Shown here in pieces: positions 1 to 5,527 of a stretch of 6,347 bases of DNA (within the stretch, counting starts at the first letter, position 1; every line of letters begins with the position of its first letter). A model generated the notes under the pieces. It did not search any database. It saw nothing but the letters and a program-made list of their open reading frames with translations, and had not been told where the DNA came from. Where the stretch lies: positions 1 through 6,347 of the forward strand of contig JAHEEY010000285.1 of the NCBI GenBank assembly GCA_024640485.1. Reading direction: 5' to 3'. A program made the translations under genes and the position numbers. Source of the DNA: Chloroflexota bacterium (lineage in GTDB: Bacteria > Chloroflexota > Anaerolineae > Promineifilales > Promineifilaceae).

Positions 1-581
1 TGTTCTGGGTGCTGGCGATGATCAACACCGTCAACATGCTCGACGGCCTGGATGGGCTGGCCACCGGCGTGAGCACCATCGCCTCGCTGCTGTTCGCCTG
101 GCACAGCTACCGGCTGGGCCAAACCACCGTGGCCCTGTTCCCGCTGGCGTTTGCCGGCGCCCTGCTGGGCTTCCTGCGCTACAATTTCGCCCCCGCCAAC
201 ATCTTCCTGGGCTCCGCCGGCGCCTACCTGCTGGGCTACCAGATGGCCACCCTCTCCATCCTGTCGCCGGCGAAATTGTCCACGGCGCTGCTGGTGATGG
301 CAGTGCCCATCCTGGACGTCGCCTGGCAGATCATCGACCGCCTGCGCCGGGGACAGCATCCGTTTCAGGGGGATCGGGGGCATCTCCATTTCCGACTCTC
401 TGACGGCGGCCTGCCCACCCGGACCATCGTCTCCGGCTATTACGCCGTGGCCATCGCCTTCGGTATGGTGGCCATCTTTGCCAGCGGCTTGACCAAGCTG
501 ATCATGCTCTTTTTGCTGATGCTGTTGGTGCTGGCGCTGCTCATCTGGCTGACTGGGCGCACTGCCGCCAAACGGCGGTAA
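1..581 (+). CDS. Polyprenyl-phosphate sugar-1-phosphate transferase, WecA/MraY superfamily (5' partial)
   Basis: Integral membrane enzyme that transfers a sugar-1-phosphate (often GlcNAc-1-P) from a UDP-sugar to undecaprenyl phosphate, the first step of a cell-surface glycan. The frame is open from base 3 with no credible start, so the N-terminal half lies off the window; about 192 residues remain. The family's NxxNxxDGLDGL signature, carrying the catalytic/Mg-binding aspartates, is at 24-59. The PILDV motif follows, then a cytoplasmic DRGHLHFRL loop around 375-398 (usual form HLHHR), then two C-terminal membrane segments and a basic tail ending KRR. An oddity: the usual GDxGS metal site reads GSAGA at 210-224. 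Family membership is certain; the sugar and the pathway (O-antigen-like, teichoic or other polymer) cannot be told. It ends 206 bases before glgC, so it is not tightly coupled to it. Confidence 0.9.
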   Translation, partial: FWVLAMINTVNMLDGLDGLATGVSTIASLLFAWHSYRLGQTTVALFPLAFAGALLGFLRYNFAPANIFLGSAGAYLLGYQMATLSILSPAKLSTALLVMAVPILDVAWQIIDRLRRGQHPFQGDRGHLHFRLSDGGLPTRTIVSGYYAVAIAFGMVAIFASGLTKLIMLFLLMLLVLALLIWLTGRTAAKRR

Positions 582-725
582 ACTGGTCGATTTCAACCTG
601 TAGATATCGTGGCATCATCCGCCAAAATCTGGAATAATATGAACGGTACTGGATCCTCAGGGGATGATCCTGAAAGCTGATTGGTCGACAGTCTCACAAA
701 ACAGCAGCCGGCTGCCGCCGCTGCC

Positions 726-746
726 GGAAAGGTGTTGTTCCTTTCC
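726..746 (+). other. Perfect 7-bp stem-loop in the glgC leader
   Basis: GGAAAGG (726-732) and CCTTTCC (740-746) form a perfect 7-bp stem around a 7-base loop, 41 bases before the glgC start. No T-run follows, so it is not an ordinary intrinsic terminator. An alternative stem, CCGGC (708-712) with GCCGG (723-727), shares bases 726-727 with it, so the two compete at their junction. A 12-base palindrome (704-715) lies just upstream. It could be a leader RNA structure or a protein-binding inverted repeat; function is unproven. The rest of 582-787 holds no gene I can support and no convincing -35/-10 pair (an AATAAT at 633-638 lacks a good -35). Confidence 0.4.
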
Positions 747-775
747 CGCCAAGTGGTGTCCAGCGTTGAACTCAT

Positions 776-783
776 AAGGGGTG
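776..783 (+). promoter_or_regulatory. Ribosome binding site of glgC
   Basis: AAGGGGTG differs from the consensus AAGGAGGTG by one missing base and its GGGG core ends 6 bases before the ATG at 788. It selects this ATG over the in-frame ATG two codons later. Confidence 0.7.
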
Positions 784-787
784 ACTC

Positions 788-2044
788 ATGAAAATGCGCG
801 ACGTGTTAGGCTTGATCATGGGGGGCGGACAGGGCACCCGGCTCTATCCATTGACCAGGGACCGGGCCAAGCCAGCAGTGCCGCTGGCGGGCAAATATCG
901 GCTGATCGATATCCCAATGTCCAACTGCCTCAATGCCGGCATTGAGAAAATCGCCATTCTGACCCAGTTCAACTCCGTTTCCCTCCACCGCCATATTTAC
1001 CGCACCTACAACCGGGACATGTTTTCTTCCGGCTGGACGCAGGTGTTGGCTGCCGAACAGACCCCCCGCAGCGGCGACTGGTACCAGGGGACGGCCGACG
1101 CGGTCCGCAAACAGGTGCTGGAGATCCGCGAATCCGGCTGCAAATATGTGCTCATACTGGCCGGCGATCATCTATACCGGATGGATTACAGCGAATTTGT
1201 GCAGCAGCATGTCGATGCCGGCGCTGATGTCTCCATCGCGGTACAGCCGGTGCCCCGGGAAGATACCCATGGGCTGGGCATCCTGAAGATGGACCCGCAC
1301 GGTCAAATCACCCGCTTCGTTGAGAAACCGAAGACCGAAGCCCAGCTGTCCGGCCTGGAGAGCGGCGACGATCCCGACAAGCCGTTCATGGCCTCTATGG
1401 GGATTTACGTCTTTGCTGCCGAGGTGCTTTTTGAGCTGTTAGAGGCGGAAGGGGATGATTTCGGCAGCGAGATCATCCCGGCAGCCATTGACACCCATCG
1501 GGTGATGGGCTACGTCTTCAAAGGGTATTGGGAAGATATCGGCACCATCCGCCGCTATTACGAAGTAAACCTGGAGATGGCTAACCTGGACTCCAAGTTT
1601 GATTTTTACCTCCCGGAACGCCCCATCTACACCCGCCCCCGGTTCCTGCCGTCCAGCGAGATTGACGATACCTATTTCGACCGGGTGCTGATGACCGACG
1701 GCTGCCGCGTGCAGAGTTCGCAGATCAGGAACTCGGTCATTGGCCTGCGATCAGTCATCTACGCCAACTGCCGGATTGAGGCCTCCATCGTCATGGGCGC
1801 TGATGTCTATGAGACGGAAGAGATGAAGGAAGAGAATATCAGGCTGGGCCGGCCCCACATCGGCATCGGCCAGGGCTCCCAAATTTCCACCGCCATTATC
1901 GATAAAAATGCCCGCATCGGTCGAGATGTCCAGATCCGGGCGATAGCAGACCGGCGCGACAGCGAGACAGAACATTGGGTCTCTAGAGACGGCATCGTCA
2001 TCGTGCCCAAACGGGCGATCATCGCCGATGGTACCATTATCTAG
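788..2044 (+). CDS. glgC: Glucose-1-phosphate adenylyltransferase (ADP-glucose pyrophosphorylase)
   Basis: Cytoplasmic enzyme making ADP-glucose and pyrophosphate from ATP and glucose-1-phosphate, the committed step of bacterial glycogen synthesis. The 418 residues are full length for the family. The N-terminal nucleotidyltransferase domain has GGGQGTRLYPLT (12-23), RAKPAVPLAGKYRLIDIP (26-43), AGDHLYRMDY with the metal-binding Asp127 (125-134), FVEKP with the sugar-phosphate Lys180 (177-181) and GYWEDIGT (246-253). The C-terminal third (from about 300) is a left-handed beta-helix with hexapeptide-like repeats. IDKNARIG (371-378) and VPKRAIIADGTII near the end resemble cyanobacterial and plant enzymes more than E. 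coli GlgC, including lysines at the positions of the two 3-phosphoglycerate site lysines. A good ribosome site precedes the start. No glgA or glgB is in the window. Confidence 0.97.
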   Translation: MKMRDVLGLIMGGGQGTRLYPLTRDRAKPAVPLAGKYRLIDIPMSNCLNAGIEKIAILTQFNSVSLHRHIYRTYNRDMFSSGWTQVLAAEQTPRSGDWYQGTADAVRKQVLEIRESGCKYVLILAGDHLYRMDYSEFVQQHVDAGADVSIAVQPVPREDTHGLGILKMDPHGQITRFVEKPKTEAQLSGLESGDDPDKPFMASMGIYVFAAEVLFELLEAEGDDFGSEIIPAAIDTHRVMGYVFKGYWEDIGTIRRYYEVNLEMANLDSKFDFYLPERPIYTRPRFLPSSEIDDTYFDRVLMTDGCRVQSSQIRNSVIGLRSVIYANCRIEASIVMGADVYETEEMKEENIRLGRPHIGIGQGSQISTAIIDKNARIGRDVQIRAIADRRDSETEHWVSRDGIVIVPKRAIIADGTII

Positions 2045-2050
2045 GACTGT

Positions 2051-2068
2051 CAATTCATGTAGGAATTG
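2051..2068. terminator. Stem-loop between convergent genes
   Basis: CAATTC (2051-2056) and GAATTG (2063-2068) pair perfectly around a 6-base loop in the 41-base gap between the ends of glgC (+) and the small gene (-). The position suits a bidirectional 3' end, but the stem is short and AT-rich and no T-run follows on either strand. The terminator call is therefore tentative and rests mainly on position. Confidence 0.3.
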
Positions 2069-2085
2069 GGGGTGAAGCGGGCGGC

Positions 2086-2352
2086 TTACTCTGTTTCGGC
2101 AAAAGCCGCCGCGTCTTCCGGGGTGTCGAAATGCTTGTCGGTGAGCACGTGGACCTGCTGGCTTTTCACGTGGACAATCACCGGCAGCCAACCATGATCT
2201 TCAATCGGGGGGCGGATGGCACCAACCATCCCGCCCCCTTTTTTACGCGGAAACTGCCAGATCGTCCAATGGAACAACTCGTCGAAGCTGAGCTCCGTCG
2301 GCTTGTCCAGGTTGAGAGGTATTCCGGCGATGGTCCGTTTCTGCTTGCTCAT
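2086..2352 (-). CDS. Small conserved-looking protein of unknown function (88 aa)
   Basis: I do not recognise a family. The 88-residue product is soluble, with no signal peptide or membrane segment. It has a basic start (MSKQKR), an aromatic centre (FHWTIWQF, 31-38), a short basic-glycine loop (RKKGGG), then an alternating hydrophobic stretch that looks like beta strands (LPVIVHVKSQQVHVL). It ends in an acidic, probably helical tail (TPEDAAAFAE). Codon third positions are GC-rich like the neighbours, supporting a real gene. An in-frame TAG lies three codons upstream, so the ATG at 2352 is the first possible start; no well-spaced Shine-Dalgarno is seen. It follows the HAD gene on the same strand after 56 bases. 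An opposite-strand open frame at 2131-2412 overlaps it but reads less like a protein. Confidence 0.6.
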   Translation of the reverse strand: MSKQKRTIAGIPLNLDKPTELSFDELFHWTIWQFPRKKGGGMVGAIRPPIEDHGWLPVIVHVKSQQVHVLTDKHFDTPEDAAAFAETE

Positions 2353-2378
2353 AGCGTTCTAGTTTGCCCCTCTGTGAA

Positions 2379-2393
2379 AGCGGTGCAACCGCT
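2379..2393 (-). terminator. Possible weak terminator after the HAD phosphatase gene
   Basis: AGCGGT and ACCGCT form a perfect 6-bp stem with a 3-base loop, 15 bases past the HAD stop codon in the direction of transcription. Only two T bases follow the stem on the minus strand, so termination would be weak or partial, allowing read-through into the 88-residue gene. Confidence 0.3.
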
Positions 2394-2408
2394 GCCTGAT
2401 GTCGGGAC

Positions 2409-3104
2409 TTAATCAGCTTCTCCCAGCATGATCCGCAGCACGGCTTCGGTGTCAGCCAGGTTTTCCAACAAATGATCAGGTCGATGCGTGGCTAGGGTGT
2501 TGGCGGAATGCCAGCCGCTGGCGACGGCGATCGCGGTTGCCTTTCCGGCACGAGCGCAGAGAATGTCAGCCGGCGTATCGCCAATAATCACCGTATTGGT
2601 ACCAGTAAATCCGTGATCGGTCAACTGATTTGCCCGGGCGATGGCCACTGCCGGCAGGGCATTGCGGTCAGCCCCATCCGATCCATACGCCCCCACCACG
2701 AACTGCTCCGGGTCGATACCGGCGCTGCGCAGCTTCAAGGGGGCGGTCAGGCTGACGTTGCCGGTCAGCAGCCCCAGGATCACATCCGGCCTGTTCCGCA
2801 GCGCCTCCAGCAGCGGCAGCACCCCTTGGCAAGGGGTCAACGCCCGCTCTGGAAAGATAGCCACCGCTTTTTCAGCCATCAGCTGGTACGCCTGGGGCAG
2901 CTTGGCTTCGATCTGCGCTTTGGGAATGCCGGCGGCGGTCAGCAGATCGGTGATGATCATCGGATCGGTCTTGCCGTCCATCCGGTAGCTGTCGATAGGC
3001 CCGGTGGTGCCGAACATCTCCAGCAGCATGCTGGTCATCGCCATCCGCCCGGCGCCGTTGCTGCGCAGCAGGGTGCCGTCTATGTCAAAAAGCAGCAGTC
3101 TCAT
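2409..3104 (-). CDS. HAD-superfamily hydrolase, phosphoglycolate-phosphatase-like
   Basis: Predicted cytoplasmic phosphatase acting on a small phosphorylated metabolite through an aspartyl-phosphate intermediate. All four HAD motifs are present in 231 residues: motif I DIDGTL with nucleophile Asp7 and acid/base Asp9; motif II LLTGN with Thr114; motif III Lys124 in LKLRSAG; motif IV GDTPAD with Asp176 and Asp180. Residues about 15-90 form a helical cap of the small subfamily I type (including GKTDPMI), as in Gph. The ATG overlaps the TGA of the upstream aldolase by one base (TGATG) and no Shine-Dalgarno is visible, so translation probably depends on reinitiation. Substrate is unknown: phosphoglycolate is one candidate, and the aldolase partner suggests a phosphorylated keto or sugar acid as another. 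Family certain, specificity not. Confidence 0.93.
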   Translation of the reverse strand: MRLLLFDIDGTLLRSNGAGRMAMTSMLLEMFGTTGPIDSYRMDGKTDPMIITDLLTAAGIPKAQIEAKLPQAYQLMAEKAVAIFPERALTPCQGVLPLLEALRNRPDVILGLLTGNVSLTAPLKLRSAGIDPEQFVVGAYGSDGADRNALPAVAIARANQLTDHGFTGTNTVIIGDTPADILCARAGKATAIAVASGWHSANTLATHRPDHLLENLADTEAVLRIMLGEAD

Positions 3105-4021
3105 CAGATTAAGCCAGCCGCTTGCAGCAGCGCTGCCATTGGGGGCCAGACGGGGGACGCCGGCATCGGACGCGGCGGCACCGCCGGCCCCACCGGGATG
3201 CCCCGTTCTGCCAAAATCGTCTTGATACCCCCGATCCGCTTGCCTGCCGGCATCAGCGCCAGCAGCTGGTTGATGGTCCGCTGGTGGGACCTGGCTGTTT
3301 CCAGGTCGCCGGCGGCAGCGGCGGCGGTCAGGGCCACATACGGCTCCGGAATGGCGGTGCTCAAGCCGCTGATCAAGCCGTCGACTCCCAGGGCCAGCAG
3401 CCCCAGAGCCACGCTTTCATTGCCCGCCAGCAGGATGAAATCAGCCGGGGCGGCGTCGCGCACTGCTCGCACCGCGTTGGCGTCCTTCTGGCTGCTCTTC
3501 ATACCTGCCATAGAGGGGATCTCCCGGCTGAGCCTGGCCGCCAGCGCCGGGCCGACCCCGTTGACCGCCATATGGGGGATGTCGTACATCAGCAGCGGGG
3601 TGTTGGGGGCGGCGGCGGCCACCGCGGCGTAATAGCCGGCCAACCCGTCGTCGTCCATGCCGTAGTAGTAGGGGGTCACCGCGGCGATGCCGTCGGCCCC
3701 CAGGGACTCGGCATGGGCCGCCAGGGCCACCGCATCCTTGAGCCGGTTGGCCCCTACATGGAGCAGCACCGGCACCCTGCCCTCAGCGGCATCCATCGCT
3801 GCCTGGTGCAGCCGCATCCGCTGGCCCGGCTCCAGCAGGATTCCTTCGCCGGTGGTGCCGCCCACGAAAAGCCCTTTGACGCCGGCGTCCATCAGGAAAT
3901 GGGCCAGCTGGGCGGTCACTGCCGGATTGACGGTATAGCCGTCATCCATCAGCGGCGTGGACAGCGCCGGTGAGACCCCGTTGGAGAGCCGCGCTTTCAA
4001 TGCTTTGATCTTTGCTTTCAT
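3104..4021 (-). CDS. Dihydrodipicolinate synthase / N-acetylneuraminate lyase superfamily aldolase
   Basis: Class I (Schiff-base) aldolase with a TIM-barrel fold, 305 residues against about 290 for the family. Visible hallmarks are GGTTGEG (54-60), TPYYY (116-120), Tyr146 in MYDIP, the Schiff-base Lys175 in GMKSS, and GLISG (215-219). In true DapA the tyrosine motif is YNVPxR, whose arginine binds the aspartate-semialdehyde or product carboxylate. Here it reads YDIPHM, so the arginine is missing and a lyase/aldolase of the NanA, 2-keto-3-deoxy-sugar-acid or hydroxy-oxoglutarate type is more likely than lysine synthesis. The start has a well-placed GAGG (4029-4032, 7-base spacer). The stop overlaps the HAD start. 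The 91-base upstream gap carries two hairpins. The last 25 residues are proline- and alanine-rich. Pyruvate as one substrate is expected from the family; the other is unknown. Confidence 0.9.
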   Translation of the reverse strand: MKAKIKALKARLSNGVSPALSTPLMDDGYTVNPAVTAQLAHFLMDAGVKGLFVGGTTGEGILLEPGQRMRLHQAAMDAAEGRVPVLLHVGANRLKDAVALAAHAESLGADGIAAVTPYYYGMDDDGLAGYYAAVAAAAPNTPLLMYDIPHMAVNGVGPALAARLSREIPSMAGMKSSQKDANAVRAVRDAAPADFILLAGNESVALGLLALGVDGLISGLSTAIPEPYVALTAAAAAGDLETARSHQRTINQLLALMPAGKRIGGIKTILAERGIPVGPAVPPRPMPASPVWPPMAALLQAAGLI

Positions 4022-4042
4022 AGACGATCCTCAGTTAGGTGG

Positions 4043-4068
4043 CTGGCTGCCGGTGGTCCGGCAGCCAG
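4043..4068 (-). other. Strong 11-bp stem-loop before the aldolase gene
   Basis: CTGGCTGCCGG (4043-4053) and CCGGCAGCCAG (4058-4068) pair perfectly over 11 bp with a 4-base loop, ending 21 bases before the aldolase ATG and 10 bases before its GAGG ribosome site. No T-run follows on the minus strand, so it is more likely an mRNA-stabilising or processing hairpin, or a regulatory leader element, than a classical terminator. On the plus strand it is followed by ATTCGATT, which is also not a good T-run. Confidence 0.6.
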
Positions 4069-4079
4069 ATTCGATTCAG

Positions 4080-4099
4080 AAAACTCCGGCAGATGCCGG
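4080..4099 (-). terminator. Intrinsic terminator after the aminotransferase gene
   Basis: On the minus strand, 13 bases past the aminotransferase stop, CCGGCA and TGCCGG pair (6 bp with a 2-base loop, or 5 bp with a 4-base loop). They are followed by AG and then four T bases. The stem is short but GC-rich and the T-run is close, so at least partial termination is plausible. Its arms can also pair with those of the 4043-4068 stem-loop. Confidence 0.5.
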
Positions 4100-4112
4100 C
4101 TTGCTATCGCCG

Positions 4113-5438
4113 CTAAAGGTATTCCGCTTCCGCTTCGGTCAGCGCTTCCACGAAGATCTTCATCCCCTCGTCAACCAGGTTGCGGGGGATATTCAGGGGC
4201 GGGGTTATCCGGATGGCGTTGGCCCCGCAAGGGATCATCAGCAGCCCTTTCTGGAACGCCTTCTGGATGATGGCGTTGCGCAGATCCACCGCCCGCTCTT
4301 TGCTGGTGTGGTCTTTGACGAACTCCATGCCGATCATCAAACCGCGTCCGCGCAGGTCGCCGATGCTGGGATGCAGCGTTTGCAGCTGTTCCAGGGTGTT
4401 CATGATGTAGCTGCCGGTCTCGGCGGCCATCTGCATCATCCCTTCTTTTTCAATCACCTGCAGGGTGGTCAAGGCGGAGATGGCCGCTATCGGGTTGCCG
4501 CCGAAGGTGCTGCCGTGGGCCCCGGGGCCCCAGGTCATCAGCTCGCGCCGGGCCATGATGCCGCCGATGGGCATCCCGCTGCCGATCCCTTTGGCGAAGC
4601 AGGTGATGTCCGGCTCGACCCCTTCATGCTCGCTGGCCCACCATTGGCCGGTCCTGCCGGCGCCGCTCTGGATTTCGTCCGTGATCAGCAGAATGCCGTA
4701 CTTGTCGCAAATCTGGCGCAGCCGGGGGAAGAAGTTGGGCGCCGGAACCAGATAGCCCCCTTCACCCTGGATGGGCTCTACCAATACCCCGGCGATGCCG
4801 TGGGGGGAGACCAGGTTGCGGAACACTTCGTTTTCCAAATAGTTGATCACGGTGTCGCCGTAGCTCTCACCCTCTTTCTTGTGCAGCAGCGGGCGGTATT
4901 CGTTGGGGTACGGCAGGTGATGGACCTGCAGCGCCGTCTTGTAGCGGGCCCGCTGCACCGCTTTGCTGGCGGTGAACGACAGGGAGCCCAATGTGCGCCC
5001 GTGGAAGGCGCCCATGAAGCCGATGAACTTGTGCCGTCCGGTGTGGTGCATGGCCAGCTTGATCGCCGCTTCCACCGCTTCGGTGCCGGTGTTGCCCAGG
5101 AAGACCAGGCTGTCCTTCATCGGCGCGATTTCCTGCAGCTTCTCCGCCAGTTCAATCGCCTGCGGGTAGTAGAAGTCGCTCAGGCAGATGTGCCAGAACT
5201 TATCCAGCTGCTGCTTGACCGCTTCCACCACTGCCGGATGGCGGTGGCCGGCGTTCATGACCGCGATGCCGGCCATGAAGTCGATATAGCGGCGGCCGTC
5301 CATATCCCACAGCTCAGACCCTTCAGCCCGGTCCACCACCAGGGCGTATTCGCGGGTGTATGACGGTGATAGGCTGACCACATCCCGTTTGATCAAAGCC
5401 TGCCCAATGGGGCCCGCCCCTTTCATGTTCGGTGTCAT
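4113..5438 (-). CDS. PLP-dependent class III aminotransferase (acetylornithine / GABA aminotransferase family)
   Basis: Moves an amino group, typically the omega-amino group of ornithine, acetylornithine or GABA, to 2-oxoglutarate with pyridoxal phosphate; cytoplasmic. With the ATG at 5438 the product is 441 residues. It shows NTGTEAVEAA (117-126, phosphate binding), FHGRT (145-149, aromatic stacking on PLP), EPIQGEGG (221-228), LITDEIQSGAGRTG with Asp254 contacting the ring nitrogen, FAKGIGSGMP with the Schiff-base Lys283, and STFGGNP (310-316). The frame stays open for 22 more codons upstream, but that stretch is intergenic in character, and GGAGAG six bases before 5438 fixes the start. Length above the usual ~400 for ArgD, together with the sequence style, favours a GabT-like or ornithine/broad-specificity member. 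No arg or gab genes are nearby to decide. A terminator-like hairpin follows. Confidence 0.93.
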   Translation of the reverse strand: MTPNMKGAGPIGQALIKRDVVSLSPSYTREYALVVDRAEGSELWDMDGRRYIDFMAGIAVMNAGHRHPAVVEAVKQQLDKFWHICLSDFYYPQAIELAEKLQEIAPMKDSLVFLGNTGTEAVEAAIKLAMHHTGRHKFIGFMGAFHGRTLGSLSFTASKAVQRARYKTALQVHHLPYPNEYRPLLHKKEGESYGDTVINYLENEVFRNLVSPHGIAGVLVEPIQGEGGYLVPAPNFFPRLRQICDKYGILLITDEIQSGAGRTGQWWASEHEGVEPDITCFAKGIGSGMPIGGIMARRELMTWGPGAHGSTFGGNPIAAISALTTLQVIEKEGMMQMAAETGSYIMNTLEQLQTLHPSIGDLRGRGLMIGMEFVKDHTSKERAVDLRNAIIQKAFQKGLLMIPCGANAIRITPPLNIPRNLVDEGMKIFVEALTEAEAEYL

Positions 5439-5442
5439 TTCT

Positions 5443-5448
5443 CTCTCC
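5443..5448 (-). promoter_or_regulatory. Ribosome binding site that sets the aminotransferase start
   Basis: Read on the minus strand this is GGAGAG, with its GGAG core 6 bases before the ATG at 5438. It supports that start over the upstream in-frame ATG at 5504, which would add 22 residues (including PPCC) unlike the family N-terminus. Confidence 0.75.
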
Positions 5449-5463
5449 AATGTGTAATAAGGC

Positions 5464-5494
5464 AAAAATTCAGCACAGCAGGGCGGCTCCGCTG
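5464..5494 (-). terminator. Possible terminator after clpS
   Basis: On the minus strand CAGCGG and CTGCTG (5494-5476) form a 6-bp stem containing one G-U pair, around a 7-base loop. A run of five T bases (5468-5464) begins 7 bases further on. The gap between stem and T-run makes this weaker than a typical intrinsic terminator. Confidence 0.3.
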
Positions 5495-5523
5495 ATGCCC
5501 ACAAATGTTCCCCCTGATGCCCA
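5492..5523. repeat. 10-bp direct repeat with 22-base period upstream of the aminotransferase
   Basis: CTGATGCCCA occurs exactly at 5492-5501 and 5514-5523, start to start 22 bases, close to two helical turns. Both copies lie in the 89-base clpS-aminotransferase gap. The spacing suits a pair of operator half-sites bound on the same DNA face, but no regulator gene is in view. Confidence 0.5.
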
Positions 5524-5527
5524 TCGA

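Noticed and set aside
565..578. CCGCC/GGCGG hairpin at the end of the transferase gene
   Set aside because: Only 5 bp, lies within the last codons, and no T-run follows, so it is not supportable as a terminator.
633..638. AATAAT as a -10 box for glgC
   Set aside because: It matches five of six bases of TATAAT, but no reasonable -35 sequence is found at 16-18 bases upstream, so the promoter cannot be claimed.
593..775. Minus-strand 60-codon open frame in the glgC leader
   Set aside because: It has a poly-Ala and Cys stretch from the inverted-repeat region, no ribosome site and no family resemblance; divergent to its surroundings.
2131..2412. Plus-strand open frame of 93 codons opposite the small gene
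   Set aside because: It overlaps the minus-strand gene almost completely, its sequence lacks a protein-like pattern, and it runs into the 3' end of the HAD gene. The minus-strand frame has the better composition and gene order.
2508..3973. Plus-strand open frames opposite the HAD and aldolase genes
   Set aside because: Their translations are Arg/Gln/Ala-rich antisense products with no recognisable domain, while the minus strand encodes complete enzymes with all catalytic motifs.
3957..5363. Long (468-codon) plus-strand open frame opposite the aminotransferase
   Set aside because: It is a shadow of the GC-rich minus-strand genes: low-complexity, rich in Gln, His, Gly and Val-Ala, spanning the gap between two well-identified genes, with no family motif.
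5439..5504. Upstream extension of the aminotransferase to an ATG at 5504
   Set aside because: The extra 22 residues do not resemble the family, cross the direct repeat and T-run region, and a good ribosome site stands at the downstream ATG 5438.
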